From NCBI GenBank assembly GCA_018715295.1, contig DVLY01000166.1, positions 1 to 14,854 of the forward strand: DNA of 14,854 nucleotides, in the 5' to 3' direction. This stretch comes from Candidatus Merdimorpha stercoravium. GTDB taxonomy: Bacteria; Bacteroidota; Bacteroidia; Flavobacteriales; UBA1820. The position numbers and the translations under genes are program-made. Below the pieces are notes generated by a model. That model was not told the DNA's origin. It saw nothing but the letters and a program-made list of their open reading frames with translations, and searched no databases. Shown here piece by piece: positions 14,231-14,854 of this stretch. Each line of letters opens with the position of its first letter. Position 1 is the stretch's first letter.

Positions 14231-14854
14231 GTGAAAAAGACGGAAAAGACTACCAGGGGGGTCGTCTTGTGGACGATCCTCCTTTTTTTGTTCGCCGATG
14301 AAGTGCGGGCCGCAGGAGCCGATCGGGCGGGGTGGATGGCCGGCTCCGTTTCGTGGCGATTGAACGAACGGTGGGAACTTGCCACCGGATTGGAATACCG
14401 CTCGAAGGACGATTTTTCGACCACCGACCGTTGGAGTTGGAACTTGGCGGCCGGATACAGCCTTACTCGGTGGCTGGAAGCAGAGGCCGGGTACGAACTC
14501 CTGGTCAAGCACTCGGATACCTGCTGGCCGGTCGAACACCGGTATTGGTTTTCGCTCACCGAATCGGTTGAGGTAGGGCGGGTGGAATTTTCCCTGCGCG
14601 AACGTTTTCAGCATACCTTGGGCAGCGAACACGAGTACCGCCTGCGGACCCGCTTCCAGGCAAAGGTCGAGGCTACGGATCGCCTTTCACCCTATCTCTG
14701 GGTGGAAATGTACAACGATCTGGGACGCGGAGGGCATTTTTCGCTCGCCAGGGTGCGTTACCGGGGAGGTTGCGAATACCGCTGGACGAATACCTTTTCG
14801 ACCGATGGATTTTATCTCTACCAAAGCCAGCCGGGTGCCCGGCGGCATGTGGTG
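14231..14854 (+). CDS. DUF2490 family outer-membrane-type beta protein, partial (3' end outside window)
   Basis: A GTG at 14231, directly after a purine-rich AGAGAGAAAGG, opens a frame that stays open for 208 codons to the window end. The first residues (MKKTEKTTRGVVLWTILLFLFADEVRA) form a signal peptide with a likely cut after VRA. The mature part has alternating aromatic and charged strands: WRLNERWELATGLEYRSKD, WSWNLAAGYSLTRWLEAEAGYELL, HEYRLRTRFQAKVEATDRLSPYLWVEMYND, RVRYRGGCEYRWTNTFSTDGFYLYQ, the pattern of DUF2490 barrels of Bacteroidota. Their function is unknown. Such proteins usually run about 230 residues, so little should be missing. No upstream ATG fits, and an internal ATG (residue 36) would remove the signal. 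It lies 94 bp after flxA, beyond the presumed terminator, so it is probably independent of the operon. Confidence 0.8.
   Translation, partial: MKKTEKTTRGVVLWTILLFLFADEVRAAGADRAGWMAGSVSWRLNERWELATGLEYRSKDDFSTTDRWSWNLAAGYSLTRWLEAEAGYELLVKHSDTCWPVEHRYWFSLTESVEVGRVEFSLRERFQHTLGSEHEYRLRTRFQAKVEATDRLSPYLWVEMYNDLGRGGHFSLARVRYRGGCEYRWTNTFSTDGFYLYQSQPGARRHVV

Noticed and set aside
1..14854. tRNA, rRNA, CRISPR array, insertion sequence or riboswitch
   Set aside because: Reading both strands I saw no regularly spaced repeats, no cloverleaf-like tRNA ends and no transposase-like protein. A covariance-model scan would be needed to exclude small RNAs.

Overview
The window reads as a GC-rich (about 60% by eye) chromosomal segment from an anaerobic Bacteroidota, most likely a Bacteroidales member close to Alistipes/Rikenellaceae. 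The grounds are Bacteroidales-type proteins (secreted C69 dipeptidase, YciO-like protein, DUF2490 barrel), general scarcity of Shine-Dalgarno sequences, and a perfect Bacteroidota -7 element (TATATTTG) upstream of the largest operon. The family-level placement is inference.

Left part (1-7306, all genes on the minus strand). At the left edge is an AT-rich stretch with a 20-codon reading frame that looks like the start of a plasmid or transposon mobilisation protein. Then, in transcription order (right to left): the copper P-type ATPase copA (7306-5084), a small CopZ-like metallochaperone (5025-4807), a secreted C69 dipeptidase (4672-3011), a small secreted protein of unknown function (2950-2324), a HAD phosphatase (2259-1609), a YciO-type Sua5/YrdC protein (1500-877) and a fumarylacetoacetate-hydrolase-family enzyme (820-221).

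Right part (7522-14136, plus strand). A tight seven-gene operon, hdrC-hdrB-hdrA-flxD-flxC-flxB-flxA, encodes an apparently complete HdrABC-FlxABCD electron-transfer complex. By analogy with the Desulfovibrio complex, NADH would be oxidised at the FAD of FlxA. Electrons would pass through the iron-sulfur proteins FlxB and FlxC and the [2Fe-2S] protein FlxD to the bifurcating FAD of HdrA. HdrA would then split pairs between ferredoxin (low potential, via its own clusters) and a disulfide-type acceptor at the two noncubane clusters of HdrB (high potential, via HdrC). All diagnostic cysteine motifs are present. No DsrC, sulfite reductase, methyl-CoM reductase, MetF, hydrogenase or alcohol dehydrogenase is in the window, so the physiological acceptor is open. 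This is the most interesting system here.

The operon is divergent from copA. The 215-bp spacer carries candidate promoters for both directions and a perfect 10-bp stem-loop in the hdr-flx leader. After flxA come a T-rich terminator-like stretch and a DUF2490 outer-membrane-type protein that starts with GTG and runs off the right end of the window.
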